From the NCBI GenBank assembly GCA_017642425.1, contig JAGCPB010000078.1, forward strand, positions 1-64,000: a DNA stretch of 64,000 bases. Direction: 5' to 3'. The translations under genes were made by a program, and so were the position numbers. Source of the stretch: Bacteroidaceae bacterium (GTDB taxonomy: Bacteria; Bacteroidota; Bacteroidia; Bacteroidales; Bacteroidaceae). Within the stretch, counting starts at the first letter, position 1. Every line of letters begins with the position of its first letter. Shown here one piece after another: positions 12,001-21,700 of the stretch. The notes under the pieces were generated by a model that was not told where the DNA came from, ran no database searches, and saw nothing but the letters and a program-made list of their open reading frames with translations.

Positions 12001-12759
12001 GAATTTCTCCTCGACAGCCAGGGCGCTGTTGTACTTATTTTTACTGATGGCCTTGGTCTTCAGCTCGTCATAGGCATAGTAGTTGAATGTGTTTAGTCCC
12101 CCCTGCAGGTTGGCGATATTGTTGCCGCCATAGACAGGCGATATTGTGGAGCCTCCAGTGATGTCACCGTAGAACATGCAGTTCATCACCATGGTGTTGA
12201 TGCTGGCGGCGGTTGTGGTGGCGTTGTTGTTACCTACAATTCCACCCACATTTGTACCACCCGTAATAGTGGCAAAAGAGTAGCAATTAATAACTCTCGC
12301 TGTACCTTCAAGTAATCCTACCAGACCACCGGTGTTGCCAGTACCGCCTACAGAACCGCTTAGGATACCCACATTGTAAATGCGTGCCGCACCATTGGCT
12401 TCAGCAGCAATTGCACCGGTGTTGCCTGTGTTGCCGCTGATGTCCACACTCTCCAGTACAAGATTCCTGACTGTACCTGTCAGGGTGGTGAATAGGGGCT
12501 TAGAAAGTCCGGTTATGCGGTAGGGCATGTCGGTGTCGGGGTCAATGGCGGCTTCAAGGGTGCCGTTGAATGTCGTAACGCCTGGTGTGCCCCCGCTGAT
12601 ATCGGCTGTTATGCGGTAGTTTCCGTCGGGATCAGTGATGCTGGAAAGTGAAGTTATTGCATTCTGTGAAAAAACACCAACTGCCCCTGATGTGGTCATC
12701 AGGAGCAGGAGGGTTAATATCCGACACACTTTATTGCAATATCTTTTCCGAGCCGTCAT
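1..12759 (-). CDS. Giant secreted Gly-Gly-Gly repeat surface protein, partial (C-terminus beyond left edge)
   Basis: The frame starts at ATG 12759 and stays open to base 1, giving at least 4253 codons. I read about the first 1000 and last 160 codons and spot-checked the middle without finding a stop. A signal peptide (hydrophobic ILTLLLLMTTSGAVGVFSQ) is followed by a GLUG-like segment at about residues 90-190 (repeated GGLVG / GGIVG). A unique region runs to about residue 760. From there on a short motif such as NVYGGGN, SVFGGGD or NVFGAGK recurs about every 35-50 residues, roughly 70 times, each followed by V/I-rich strands with Gly turns. This pattern suggests a beta-solenoid surface protein. 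The start overlaps the stop of the upstream giant gene (ATGA), so translation is probably coupled. Function is unknown; an adhesin or surface-layer role is inference from its place behind fimbrillin genes. The presence of a sorting tail cannot be judged because the C-terminus is missing. Confidence 0.85.
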   Translation of the reverse strand, partial: MTARKRYCNKVCRILTLLLLMTTSGAVGVFSQNAITSLSSITDPDGNYRITADISGGTPGVTTFNGTLEAAIDPDTDMPYRITGLSKPLFTTLTGTVRNLVLESVDISGNTGNTGAIAAEANGAARIYNVGILSGSVGGTGNTGGLVGLLEGTARVINCYSFATITGGTNVGGIVGNNNATTTAASINTMVMNCMFYGDITGGSTISPVYGGNNIANLQGGLNTFNYYAYDELKTKAISKNKYNSALAVEEKFLNRHEFYRLLLNSNKKLAAFYATGSTVDGGRMLKWVLETADRTIDAPKPYPILKAQGYYPSIINPDFDNAPDSATVGRNHGGKLDKTLSVTISGTKTDGGQTWPTGADITTSSLTLTRTDKDFDRYNYNYDKVQLPYYNDVGTGNYTGNKVVTGWKITAITPVAGDPYTSSNYPTTGIQDYPYHNYADRKSSNKDLYTVSKRVFSQGAYFDVPYGVTSITIEPYWGNAIYVADANYDVVYKNDYTGKQNVTQTGTQAVNNTTKYNGQNIKTSITGLGSGTTVYDNAVVLVGNFHLDGVPSGGTTPFTMMSVDEDNDHEPDYSLIYHHKGRTAIAPIRFDFLDIVGTAQAQKPNDASLICNFTIFKTKGWFETTNTSLFYTSQLEYENLKDVAKSDAPLILLGGVVDQFVSTQSDDVTGKTIYIHVGGNVWIKEFGLGTHSDGSKSTPHVPVSVTGGEFPGFYLTGTYNANAAVRTDNAECYISGGYFHEAAGAAQEAINGNVRWQIYNADIDNFFGGGTNDAKPIQGDVTVDIFNSHVTTYCGGPKFGNMQTGKKVTTNAEGCTFGTYFGAGYGGLSYSRKKYYDNTSPNWNTLQGYYTTDRGKYFDGSTTNSRDGGTGNNQYGKKGPGVATDFDYEFFVWSSGATGARLFVKFASFSLAQCNDVESKLKNCTVENNYYGGGNLGKVVGSATSELDGCTVNGNVFGAGYSASLPTLQVRDAGFTTKPNYNSASGMFEPGIFSGTTEYNWKHVDNYPSNGSAGIVGDSVITTIDLKKSNLGSVSGAVTLTIKGNSIIEGNVYGGGDQSYVFNNSTPASASTTINIQGNADVKGNVYGGGNEGNVSGSTTVTMDTALVRGSLFGGGNLATVGHSVQVNMQDGTVQGDIYGGGALANTNIGNVTAGYGTDSETIPNTTTYTTQVNLTGGTVQGDVYGGGLGDLAAVGTDHYDKAAVVYGDITVNLGADANGTTGTATEFVISKYTGEHSDVVKSGRIFGANNLNGSPRGNVTVNIYKTVKSESRTPLADLKDTTKTHTYNLAAVYGGGNLADYTTIGKKTSVNILDCDVSIQSVYGGGNAASVPETEVQVDGAYEIEYVFGGGNGKDKYTLNGTTWNTNNGADVHGNTNVLLYGGYIHEAYGGSNEKGTITGNASLSVEDAGGTCPLDVTKLVGAGKNADIDGDAILVLGCMPETKIDEIYGGADNANVNGNVELTITSGTFGNVFGGNNLGGMIKGHIKLNIEETGCRAINIDNLYLGGNQAAYSIYGYYETTQDNKTVYLPRTKAMYEAGTPEAISDGRTIPYDQPELNVISCTSIGNVFGGGYGPTAIMYADPTVNLNMIPGQNAATEHALGSIHNVYGGGEQADVHGNTAVNIGTSASVTLTSGDKQSHNVEGARITGNVYGGGLNAIVDGDATVNIGTVGYTTTGYEGVSIAGDVYGGGEGHTTNVTKATVNLGADGVGNSTVAGDIYGGSAFGTVGTTDVKLYHGTASQNVFGGGKGQLDSDPAKSFAAGITTSATVSLLGATVTQDIYGGCNVNGTAATTTVKLLGGSVRDAFGGGLGENTAVTGNVLVEVGKYDSQANPAISGNATVHDVYGGSAKGKVNNADAENTTTSKTTHTYVNLYAGTVSGDVYGGGLGYIDAGDDRSKDIAALVYGDVSVKLNEHSGTAVVRGSVFGCNNLKGTPKGAVTVDVYGTYDTGTKPTQFADYLNVSDQDLESHDFELEGVFGGGNLAAYEPSDDNITTVTIHGCDDSSIKHVYGGGNAASVPGCAVNIYGAYEIGYVYGGGKGTADAAANVTGNATTTINGGTIYRTFGGSDTNGDITGTSTLTIEESATNTESGCEPKLGDVFSYGNKATMSSPATVAMGCLTNKVGALYGGAMNANINNSITLNVNGGSYAKVFGGNKTGGSINGFITVNIQETGECQVNIDELFGCGNEAPYSVYGTEKINDVWTVKTDGTTRQTDPQINLYSFTNIGAVYGAGLGASAVVWGNPTVNINITKASGYTLTNVYGGGYGADVTGNTTVNIGTVSGATISGDVFGGGYGHETTVSGTATINIGERSGSEGSFTYTDHGASFSNTSNIYGGSALGTVANTEVNLYAGTIAANVFGGGKGQVDAVTPANNISAAVTTANVNLCDATVTGNIYGGCNDNGTTTTAIVNLIGGTIGTSGPEADKVFGGGKGHSTTTTTATVNVGSDTSTGTSSIYSNVYGGSALGAVGTAIVNLNHVTTLTGHIFGGGMGEGTADDTKATITTSATVNQNGITLAAGKDIYGGCNVNGTAAATFVYVLGGAVHDVFGGGLGQHTGVTGNVLVEVGHYDSSTDAISGTATVTHDVYGGSAKGAVNSSTANTTTVNLWSGTIEGDVYGGGLGVKSDTPAENILAVVNGNTRVNLNGYDSGTETVIPVSKGECVVKGSIFGGNNANGSPAGTAQVHIYKTQDYTGHERTEYINLTSPTPTDHTYELLAVYGGGNQAAFTGTTTSVVIETCDPSIETVYGGGNAADATNTSVLVKGAYEIGTVFGGGNGSGQGNPGANVSGTATTVLNGGRIHDFYGGSNAKGNIGTYSNGIAAGGTAITIDDLNPDDNCSLKLDNIYGAGKSAHVDGNVSMTMGCLSDEFAIQNLYGGAQAANINGDVTLTITSGRFDRVFGGNNASGTIGGDITVNIEETGCKPVIIGQVFGGGNEADFDHNTTVNAKSFTSIGEIYGGGNKADIGGNANVNIITRLSTLNSSNDAVFAGDTKTIDNKSVTLPAHSKGTVGAIGYVFGGGFGAGTNVNGNVEVIIGSTSDESISPVITNDVYGGSALGTVNGTTAADTYHTYVTLNSGTVTGSVYGGGLGDNDHSATVNAPVTVTVNGGQAANVFGANNVKGAPQRAVSVNIDGGNIDNVYGGGDQAPYSGNPSVTMTAGTAENVFGGGLGSSATVTGSPSVTISGGTISTNVYGGGSEAKVVGSTNVSITGGMVNKDVFGGGNLAIVTQNVIVSISGGIVLQDVYGGGALANTNTDNWTTGEQANAVTYVPVTGLTIDTTPVAGYYLEGANSTYELITSDAKAQSGTTYYRKMVAGTWATGKNDPITGTSYKTTVSLTGGRVGNVYGGGLGSTSVAANVYGDVTVDINYEPDPINDPIDGVVFTQETQTISFGDKTYPVPTTGSIFGCNNLNGTPTGNVTVHIYSTRQVDENFNIIPGHGASDRKYGYDIAAVYGGGNQADYLPADGKETQVIIDGCGETSIEKIYGGGNSAAVPTTNVTINGSFDIGNAFGGGNGGSLIRKNNQWQQNGGAIVIGAARIACKGGKIGQIFGGSDQKGTCGSVSISKTQESGCPLIITKLYGAGNEADVPGDVNTILSACTGNEIEYVYGGSYNANIGGNVTLTITSGIFKNVYGGNDSKGSIGGDITVNIEETDDCKPIIIQNLMGGGNEAPYPGTTRDGTEITTPGTITVNVKSATRIDNIFGGSYKAEVLGDTKVNINMIKGNKSGQSVELPSDYSNIGSSIPNISNINTTYVDITDQLSMGTSLVAGYYVLSGDNYVATTDDKAVDGKTYYEKRVTGTISDAIGTIGNVFGGGNLGLVTGDAIVNIGTSKTVEIMRRNAYGQILDTNGQVVNFNNGDNITANIAYDTKTVLGAHITGNVYGGGNDADIWNNTYINICAEDVNGVLTPVDLKTNNSDYEGVWIKGSVYGGGNMGSVGKYDHINNAKPTTLTSGGTSNVTILGDAEIGPDDMRMPQDFGHVFGASKGLVRDPALDTEAKKADYMAYVYNTLVTIGDHAFVKGSVYGGSENGHVLNNTHVIIKEYCQIGNGWDPTKNNGAGGGVNRPYTAQEWAGNSLYECASWEYSGTHDPYDIYKDSDGDGTPDPATDGHTFYGNVFGGGSGYYPYAKNPNIAAIKAKDTHYADGLWLRNAGVVEGNTLVEITGGHVLTSVYGGNEQTDVLGSCTVNISGGTVGVPRTLEQMKAHPVTCYVFGAGKGDQRINFNTWTNVASTIVNITDSARIF
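1750..9420 (-). repeat. Higher-order tandem repeats (about 2.05-2.25 kb, four copies) inside the giant gene
   Basis: The same ordered series of motif variants returns four times. One landmark (strands ending in a pair of GGN/GGC turns) lies near 1770, 3975, 6225 and 8270. A second (VYGGGNQA/L-type) lies near 2365, 4570, 6796 and 8860. A third (SIFG.N/GCNN with N-L-x-G-TP) lies near 2523, 4728, 6957 and 9003. A fourth shared string (cccagacc[tga]ccgcc on the plus strand) is at 2687, 4877, 7085 and 9188. Spacing is 2.05-2.23 kb, about 680-745 residues. The copies are diverged at the nucleotide level, so the duplications are old or under selection for variation. Confidence 0.7.
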
Positions 12760-15700
12760 TTTGTTACTGCTATCTTGACACGATTCACAATGTAGACACC
12801 GCGGTTGTTAACCGGAACAGTCACCTTAGATGCGGGCTTGATGTTGAAACGTTTGAGCAGTTTACCAGCTACGGTGTAGATTGTCACCTGAGTCTCATAC
12901 TCAAGGGTGCTCTCTACAATGATATTCATGTTCTGACTGTAAATGTTCAGGCCACCTTGGGTTGCATGTTCACGCAGATCATCGTAGTCACCCAGATAAC
13001 CAATGTTGATTTCATCGGCACGGGTACCGGCACGCCTTGGTGCATTGTTGGTCTGCTTCTCGGTGAAGTACGGACGGAACGGTAAGGTTGTTGCAGTCTG
13101 TGTTCCGTCACCCTTCAGGAACTTGTTGCCTGTGGTGTTGAGTAGATACAGTTTGTCTGAATCAATCACATCACTCTTATAGTTGGTGTGGAATGTATAG
13201 TTTCCGCTTGTAGAGCCGTAGTTTTCTACAGTTGCTGCATCATTCAGATACTCATCATCCGATACGTGGATAGTGGCGTTCTTGAGTGATACGAACGTGA
13301 TGGTCTGAGGCCCTATATTATTATTATTATTATCGGTGAACTGTGAATCATCCTGAGTACCGTATGGCTTCCACTGTCCGCTCAAGTCAAACTCATAGTA
13401 GTCACTGCCCGGGAATCCAATCAGATAAGGCTTGCCTGCCTGCAGGAGCGGGTAGGGGTTGTATTCACGTGCAGAACCATAGTACTTCTTGTAATAGTCA
13501 TCACCATTCAGGTCATTGAACTCCATCTGGCTGTAGTAATGCTTGTACAGGAACAGGTTGGCGTCAGTCTTATCAACACCGCCTTGTGATGACAGGCTGC
13601 GGAATATACTGGTCAATACATCCTGGCTCTGCTCATTGGTGGTTGCATTCACCTTCTCCAACTCACGCAGCCAGTATTCATGACCATTGTTGCTTCCACT
13701 GTAGAAGTGGGTTATCTCACCCTTCTGGTTGGTGGTAACCATCTCTGCTGTGAACGGCAGGCTTATGGTCTGCCATCCGTCATGGCTGGCCTTGATGTAC
13801 TGCTCGCCGGTCTCATTAGGAGTGCGCTGATACCACATGTAATGGTCATAACCGTCTCCGTCTTCAATGAATGAATACTCTATAGGAGCGTTGAAGTCAT
13901 TCATGTCAACCAGGAAGTGGTCATTATCAGCTACATAGTCATTACCCTGTTTCTTGACCAGATGGCCGCGTACTTGTGCTGTAAGATTGGCTATGGCATT
14001 GTTGGCCTCTGTCGAAGTCACTATATCAAAGTTCTGGTCATTGAAGTAGTTGCCCAGAATCTGCATGTCATTTGCATTGTCAGAGTATGCAAGCAGGTTA
14101 AGAGTCTGGCCGTCGCTACGGAATCCCGTCAGTTTATGGCTATCCAGCAGCGGAGCGTAGAACATGTCAGGCTTGTCTTGAACTCGTGTCAGACCCTGAC
14201 TGTAGTATTCATCATTGTAACCGGTAAAGTCTATTGCCGTCAAGCCCGGTAATGCATTCCTGCCTGTAGTCTTATTGGTAGCCACCATAACCGCGTTGGG
14301 GTTGAAGTATGCCACAGACATGGTGTCATTGCCGTAGTATGCCGGAGCACGATATACACGGTTGGACGTGTTATTATCGGCATAGAAGTGCGACGGATTG
14401 TTCTGATGCGGTCTGCCATCAACCCATCCATATGTCAGGTCTTGACCAAAGAACAGGTAGTCATTTGGCCAGATAGGAGCGTAGAACTCCTCCTGGGTGG
14501 TGGTTATAACGTTACCGGTTGTAAGAGTGTCAATCTTGACGCGTTTATGCTTATCCTCACCGGACGGTATAATACCTGATGCATAGCGGAAATCACCGTC
14601 TTTATAACGTCTCTCTACATAGCCCAGATAACCGTAGTTGGCATCAGCATTCTCAGGATACCAGATGTCTGTCCACTGAGTGCTGTTGTTGTTCTCAGAA
14701 TCTATGTAACGCCATGGCGTACCCGATGTCAGATTCTGGCTGTTATAATAACGCCTGTTAAGATAGAATCCGTTCAGGTTGAATGCAACCTCACCGTTGT
14801 AGAATGCCTGGGCACCCTTAGGTGTTGCGGTACCGTGTGAACCGTCATGGGTTTCATATTTGACTGGGGCATCTTCCTCCTCAAGATAGTAGCTGTTTAC
14901 TATCTGTATCAGCTCTCCGTTATCATCATTCTCAGTTCTGGTAGGATTACCCAGTATAGGCTTGGCTGTCCTGGTAGAGGCTGTGGTGCTTATCCAGCTG
15001 TTCTCAATATAACCCTTACCCTTATCGGCAATACCGGCGCCTGTGAACGAACCGGTTACACCCAGGTTGTATACATTACCGCACAGATTTCCAAACAGTG
15101 AGTTGGTCAGTCCGTTTATGGTATAACCGTCACCGTGCAGGTTACCGCTGAAACAGTAGGTATCTGTTCCTATGGGCTCCCAGATAGTATCGGCAGGGTG
15201 GTAGATGTTGGTATTAAGTATGAACTCAAGGTTAGAGCCGGCACGTACGTTGCTGCTGTTAGCCAAAGGTATACTGCCTTGCATCGGACCGTGACCAATG
15301 CGTTCCAACAGGCCGTCATTACCGTATACCAGTTCACCATCTACACGTGCGGCATCCACAAGACTCAGTTCATAGAAGTCCTTGAGCAGAGCTACTCCGT
15401 CAGTGCCACTTCCGGTGTAGTCATTTATGTAGATCTTGCTTGGACGTTTAACTTCATGATCCACATGCAGGTGTACATTGTCTTCCATCACCTCCTTGAG
15501 GTCATGATAGTTAGCTACGCTTACAGGCACGTGGTTGGAGTAGTGCTTGCCCAGATATGTCTTGGCGTAATATGCTACGTAGTAACCATCCTCATACCAG
15601 TACAGCGGGTCTGTATTGGGTGTGTATTCCTTTCCGTTGGTGTGGTTCTCGGCAAATCTGGGTGCCTCAAACAGTTCCCAACCGCTGCCTATAATCTCAT

Positions 15701-18700
15701 ATGCACCCGGAGTAACGTTAGGCTCACGCAGGGTTATCATCTCACCCGGCAGTATAATGGCAGGAGCACTTATGTCCGGGATAGTGGGTATACCGCTCTG
15801 GAACTGTATATGTATGTTCAATACATGGCGCTCACTCAAAGCAGATATGTTCTCACCCTTATCATCTATATACTCCTCATAGTCATATCTGTAGATTACA
15901 GTTATGATTTTCTCCTTGCTCAGGTCATTGATATCAGAGTTACGGCTTACGTACAGAGTACTGTTCTCCTTAGGTGATACGCCCTGGATCTCAAAACCAA
16001 CTTGTTTGTTTACAAGATTTGCATAAGCGTCGGCATCAATGACATAGCCCTTGGGCACAATACCACCGGATCTGATAGTATCTGTAGCATCGGCTATCAG
16101 TTTTGTCTGGGTATCGCCCCCGGCTGCTTTTGTTGCAGCATATACAATAGATTGGTCATCATCTCCATAGATGACGGTGCTGTCATTGGACATTCCTATT
16201 ATGTAGTCCTCACGGCAGTAGTAGTATGCGGTTCCTTTAGTATCACTGCTGGAGAATTCAAAGGGTGTAACATAACCCTGTTCTGTATTGGGCAGTTTGT
16301 TGAATACATCCTGTGAGATTGTCTGACCCACTGCATATGGAATACTCGCATATAGGAATGACGTGTTTACAATGTAGACTTTAATGTTACCATTATTGTC
16401 GGGTGCAGGCACCTCAAACTTTGTGTAGTGACGCTTCTCATTAGGTACACGTGCATACTGGGTGGGATTAAGCGTATCAGGACGCGTAGAAATCGTTTTG
16501 GTGGTTATAGAATTCTCTGTAGACTCCTGCGATTGGTACGTTATGGGATTCAGTCCTGTATAGATGGCTATAAAGTCCACAGACTTGCCTGTTGAATATC
16601 CGGCGGGGTTGGCTGCTGCTGTTTGGGCAGTCTTACCGTCATACTGGAACTTGTTTTCTGCTGGATTGGTAAATGTAGAGTCAATGAGCAGATCCAGAGC
16701 GTCATAGTTGAAATAGAAGTTGTTGCGGTCTGTAGGAGTCATTGAACTCCATACATCCATGGCGCGGTAGTTTTTATTGACATCATACCAGTCACCTCCA
16801 AACAGGATACCATCGGACTCCTTGCTTACGCAGTAGTATGCCGGAACTATGTTGTCTGTAAGTTCACCGCGTAGTGATATGAGTTGTTCCAAAGCCCTTA
16901 GGTTGGCTCTGCCTCCCAACGCTGTCTGATCGGCAGCGGTAAACTCATAGTTGCCGTTCTTTATATCATCCCAATAGGTTTGATTGATATTTGCGTTGGT
17001 GAGCATGGTCTCTATAGAACCGGTGTTATTGGTGATATACTGGTTCCTTTCAGTCTCTGTCATAAGCTCCTGAGCAACTATGAACTGGGTCTCTGACAAC
17101 TTGATAGTGCTGGTGCAAACGTATGCCGGCTCTACCTTGTTGTTAAGTGCAGCAGGCCATGTGCCGTCTTCAGAATATTCTGACATGGCAAGTTTTGCAC
17201 CCTTCTGCAAGTGCTGTAGCTCATTTGTTCCTACAGGGCTGGCCTCAACATACTCTGTAGTTAGGTATGCTGGCTCAAATGAAGTGGTGTCCGCATAGTC
17301 ATCCTGATTACTCAGTCTCTTATATGCCGAAGCGTATTTTGTATATTCAGACTTGGTAATGATATCACCCAGCTTATAGTTCCTGCGGCCGTACAAGCCA
17401 CTGTTGTAAGGTGTGTACGTAGGTCCGTCTATATAGTCCACCTTACTTGTAAGTTCATTGTATTGAGCTGTGGTTACCTTGTCCTGATTGACATTCTGGC
17501 TTGCTATAGGCGTGTACCACTTGTCCCAGATGTTGGGGTTGTTAATGTCAAAGGTAAGGATATAACCGTTTCCGTTGTTTATGTTGTTTGATGAACGGAA
17601 TACATACTTGTTGCCTGCGGGTTCTTTATCGCCGTCAAGCAGGGTGTCACCATCGGCAGTCCAGTAACTGTGGTCCTGAGCAATGATAGCCTGGTATTCA
17701 TCCCTTGTAAGAACCAGGTCACCTGCCTCATAATACTTGTAGTTGGATGCGTTCTTGTCAGGTGTATCCATGCTCATACCTACTATGTTAAGGTAGGTCT
17801 CCTCCTCAAACAGTGCCTGCTCTGCCTTGGTCAGCTGACTCCAGTCCCAATAGTTGATGGGGTCATTCAGGTAGTATGTCACATCATTCACCACCAGTTT
17901 CTGGCCGGGTTGCAACTTGGTCTTGGTACCGCTTGTTGATGATGCATTTGAGTAGAGTGCGTATCTGTTGGGCTGTACATCCACCAACTTAAGTTCACTG
18001 TAAGATGCGGTGGTGATGGTTAGAGGTATGTCAACGGTCTCACTGTAAGCGTTGGGTGATCCGGAGTATGCAGATATGTACTGGTCATAGATATAGACTT
18101 CACCCTTGATGTACCAATAGTGGGCCGGTACGGCATTCTCACCATAGTATCGTCCGCCTATGTTGTAGCAGTCATCAATGATATCCTTCTGGCTGTGGAC
18201 AAAGTTACCCGATGCCTCCCAGTGATCTTCTGCATTGGAGCCTGCATATTGGAAATCATCCTTTGATACGGCACCTTGATTGAGCGCTATCACCGGCGGA
18301 TGCGGGTTAGTGTGGCTGCTGCGAGTTCCGTGAATGTTCTTGGCATATACAAAGCCGCCGCCCACACCGCTTGACACATTGATAAGGTCAAGTTCTATCA
18401 CACCTGTTATGATACCCCAGTCCTTCTCATAAAGATCATTGCCGGTACTCTTCTCAGTTGTGAGTTCCAGATATACGCCCGATGCCAGGGCCACTTTGTT
18501 GTGGCTGTTTCCGTTGTTACGGGACTTGTTCTTGTAGTTGGCTTTCTTCCAGATGGAGTAGGTGGCCTCACCGTAAGGAATGGAGTCTGAATCTATCTTT
18601 GCAGCTATCTGCATTGTCTCCTTGTCTGTGACACGGATATCTCCTTCCATATTGTTGACATCGGCATTACCAAAATCAACATCGCTTGACAGGGCGCCCA

Positions 18701-21700
18701 GATAGTTTACTATGTTGTATATACCAAAGTAGTTACCGTGCATGGCCTGGTACTCAGCGGTATCTGATGGAATGGCTGATATCTTTTTGTTAAGTGACAC
18801 CTCGCGTACGCGGTTGATGGTGTAGTTGATGTAGTCTGCGGTCTCAGGTACACGGTCCTGTGCACCCTGCATAACCATACGGCTACCCCATACACCGCTG
18901 AAATCAGCTCGCTGCATGGTGTTCATTATACGTCCTGCATAGATGGAGCATACACCGTTCTGTTCCCAGATGCTGTCATTCGGAACCCAGGTCTTGCCAT
19001 CGGCTGACGGTTTGAGAATGTCACATTCAATGCTTGAATTATAGTGGGCCTTGAGTGAAACCATCTTCTGTTGTACGCTGTCAAACTCAAGGAACAGGGT
19101 AAGCATCTCCTGGAATGTGATTGTTGATGCCTTTGAGTTGCCGCTCTGTGGCCTGTAGGTGGTGTTCTCCTTATCCGTACACTCGCTTACGCACTTGTAC
19201 TTGACTTCATAGTAAGCCTGTTCACGCGGAAGCAACTTCTCATAGTCAGCATAGCTGATCTCCATGTCATTCATCATGTTGTAGTAGTCAGTTCCGTAGT
19301 TGGTTATGTTCAGCTCACGGTAGCCGTCTACAAACGTAAGGTTGCCGTCGCCATACAGACCGCCTGTGTGGCCGGTACCTACTGTGATGAAGTCACGGTG
19401 ATAAGCATCGTTGATGGTTGCAGTCGCATTGCCAAGAACGGTGCTTGTGTTGGCGTTCAAGGCCTTGCCTGACGATACGTTACCTCCGGCAAATACGGCG
19501 TTATGTATCTTTACGCCACGCTCTGTCTTTATGTTGTTAGCCAGATCTACGGTTCCGGCATCCACACCGCTCCAATCTTCAGGATTTGTCTTGTGTGATC
19601 TTAGGCCGTTAAGATATGATGTGGGGATATACTCACCCTTGGCGTATCTGGTCTTGCCTGGAAGTTCAGGTGCTTCATAATTGATTCCGTTGGCCGCTGT
19701 AACCTCAAGCCAAGGCTCCACAAGCACATTGCAGTCCTGTGTCAGGACCCTGCTGCCGCCTTCCATTACCCAATCGTTGTTTTCATCATCCCACTTATAG
19801 TAATAGCCTTCATATCCGTCATCATACCTTGTGCCGTCCTTCTTTCCTTCTGCGCTGAACACATAACCCTGGTCTCCGCCGCCGAACACGTTGCCGTAGC
19901 CCATTGCAACGCCGTTCTCGGTTCCTATCTCACCACCGCGTATGTTGACATCGGTCTTGCCGAATACATAACCATCAGTATGAAGATTGTGGCCGCCTCC
20001 GTATCCGAGTGCGTTGTAACCCTTGCCGCCTCCAAATATATTGCGCTCCACATAACCGTTATACATGTATATGTGGGTCTGTCCGGGTTGGATTATGGTT
20101 ATGTTGTTGTCATTGTTTGAGTTGGTTCCGCGGCCCACAGTGGCAATCTCACCGCCTCCAAATACGCTGTTGCGAATCCTGCCGCCGTAAATGGTAACAA
20201 ATGAATTGTCAACGCTGCTCATGTCATCATATCCGCTGCCAAACACGTTACCACAGTCAGCCAGACTCTGTTTCCCGCGCCATTCACCTTCTGACCAGTT
20301 GGTCTCGTCATTTATTTTCTCCTCATAACGGGCATAGTTGTACTTGTCACCGTCAGCGGCAGTGGCATTAACTATGTATCCCTGTGCATCCTGCTTCTGG
20401 CCTGCAGCAAGATATACATATCCTATGCGGCCGTTGTAGACAGTGATGTTGGCGTTACCTATCACGGATCCACCCTCACCGCCGGCGTATGCGTTACGCT
20501 GTATTGCGGGAACTCCACGTGTCAGATAATTGGTGGAGTCGGCACTATCTTCAGATATGCCCATACGGCCAATAACCACATTGGTCTCACCGGGAATATC
20601 ATTTGTCGTGCTGCTCTTTTCACTGAAACCTACGTCACCTTCCCATCCGCCACCGTATACGTTACGTGCTATTCCGCCTTCAATATAGGCGTTGACGCTG
20701 GCTGTGTAACCATACTGATTGTTGTCGGCATCGTATGCGCCTACTTGGAATGCGTCATATATGGCTCCTGTTGTGCCGGCGGCATATAGATCCTTCTTTA
20801 CTGTGCCGCCCAGCAATGCTATGTATGTGGTACCGTATATATTACCGCTCTGTACCAATTCGGGCGTGCCACGGTGACCAAGACCGCCGCCGTAAGCATA
20901 GTTGCCTACGTATGCACCTTCATTTATGATGACGTTGGTGTTAAACCTGTTGGTTTTGAATACTCCCAGCTTAACCAGTGAATCCAACTCTGTGCGCTCA
21001 GTTACCAGAGGGTTGTTAAGGTTGGTGTATTGGTTGGACTCATAGAAATGGCTCTCTTTGCCGAAATATTCGAATGCGGCTGCTGCAGAAGCAGAATCCT
21101 CATAGTGGCTACCCAACAGCCATCCTGCTTTCCATTGGGCAAGTTCAATAGAATCATTGGAGCTGTTGTTGTCAGTATTCAACCCCTGGACAGTATAGTA
21201 GTCCTGTATGTATTTCTGTATGCTGGAGGCATTGATAACCAAGCCATTATGTCCGCCGCCATAAACCTCATAAACACTCGCGCCGGAATTCAGGTTGACT
21301 TCTGTGTACTCTGACCATGTGTTCTCACCGTAGCCGGCTCCAAACACATTGGCAGTGGTTTTTCCTATATAGTTATAATGACTGTCCTTTCTAACCGGAA
21401 CGTCAATGTTGATCTGGCTGTAAAGGGTGCGGCGGCGGTTGTTGTTACCTCCGAATATGGCGCCCTTCATCAGTTCGTTACCTCTGGTTACCTGGGTCTC
21501 TGCTCCTTGCTCGTCTTTTACTGTCTCGGTTCTGGCCGGGTCATAGTATAGCCATGCATCACTGCTGTGATACTCAACGTGAGCCTCATATACATCGCAC
21601 GGGTCAAGGGTTACATTTCCGTATGCACCGCCGAATATACTGCCTATGTTAATGGTTGAACCACTGGGTACATTAACCATTGTACGGCGGGTGATACCTT

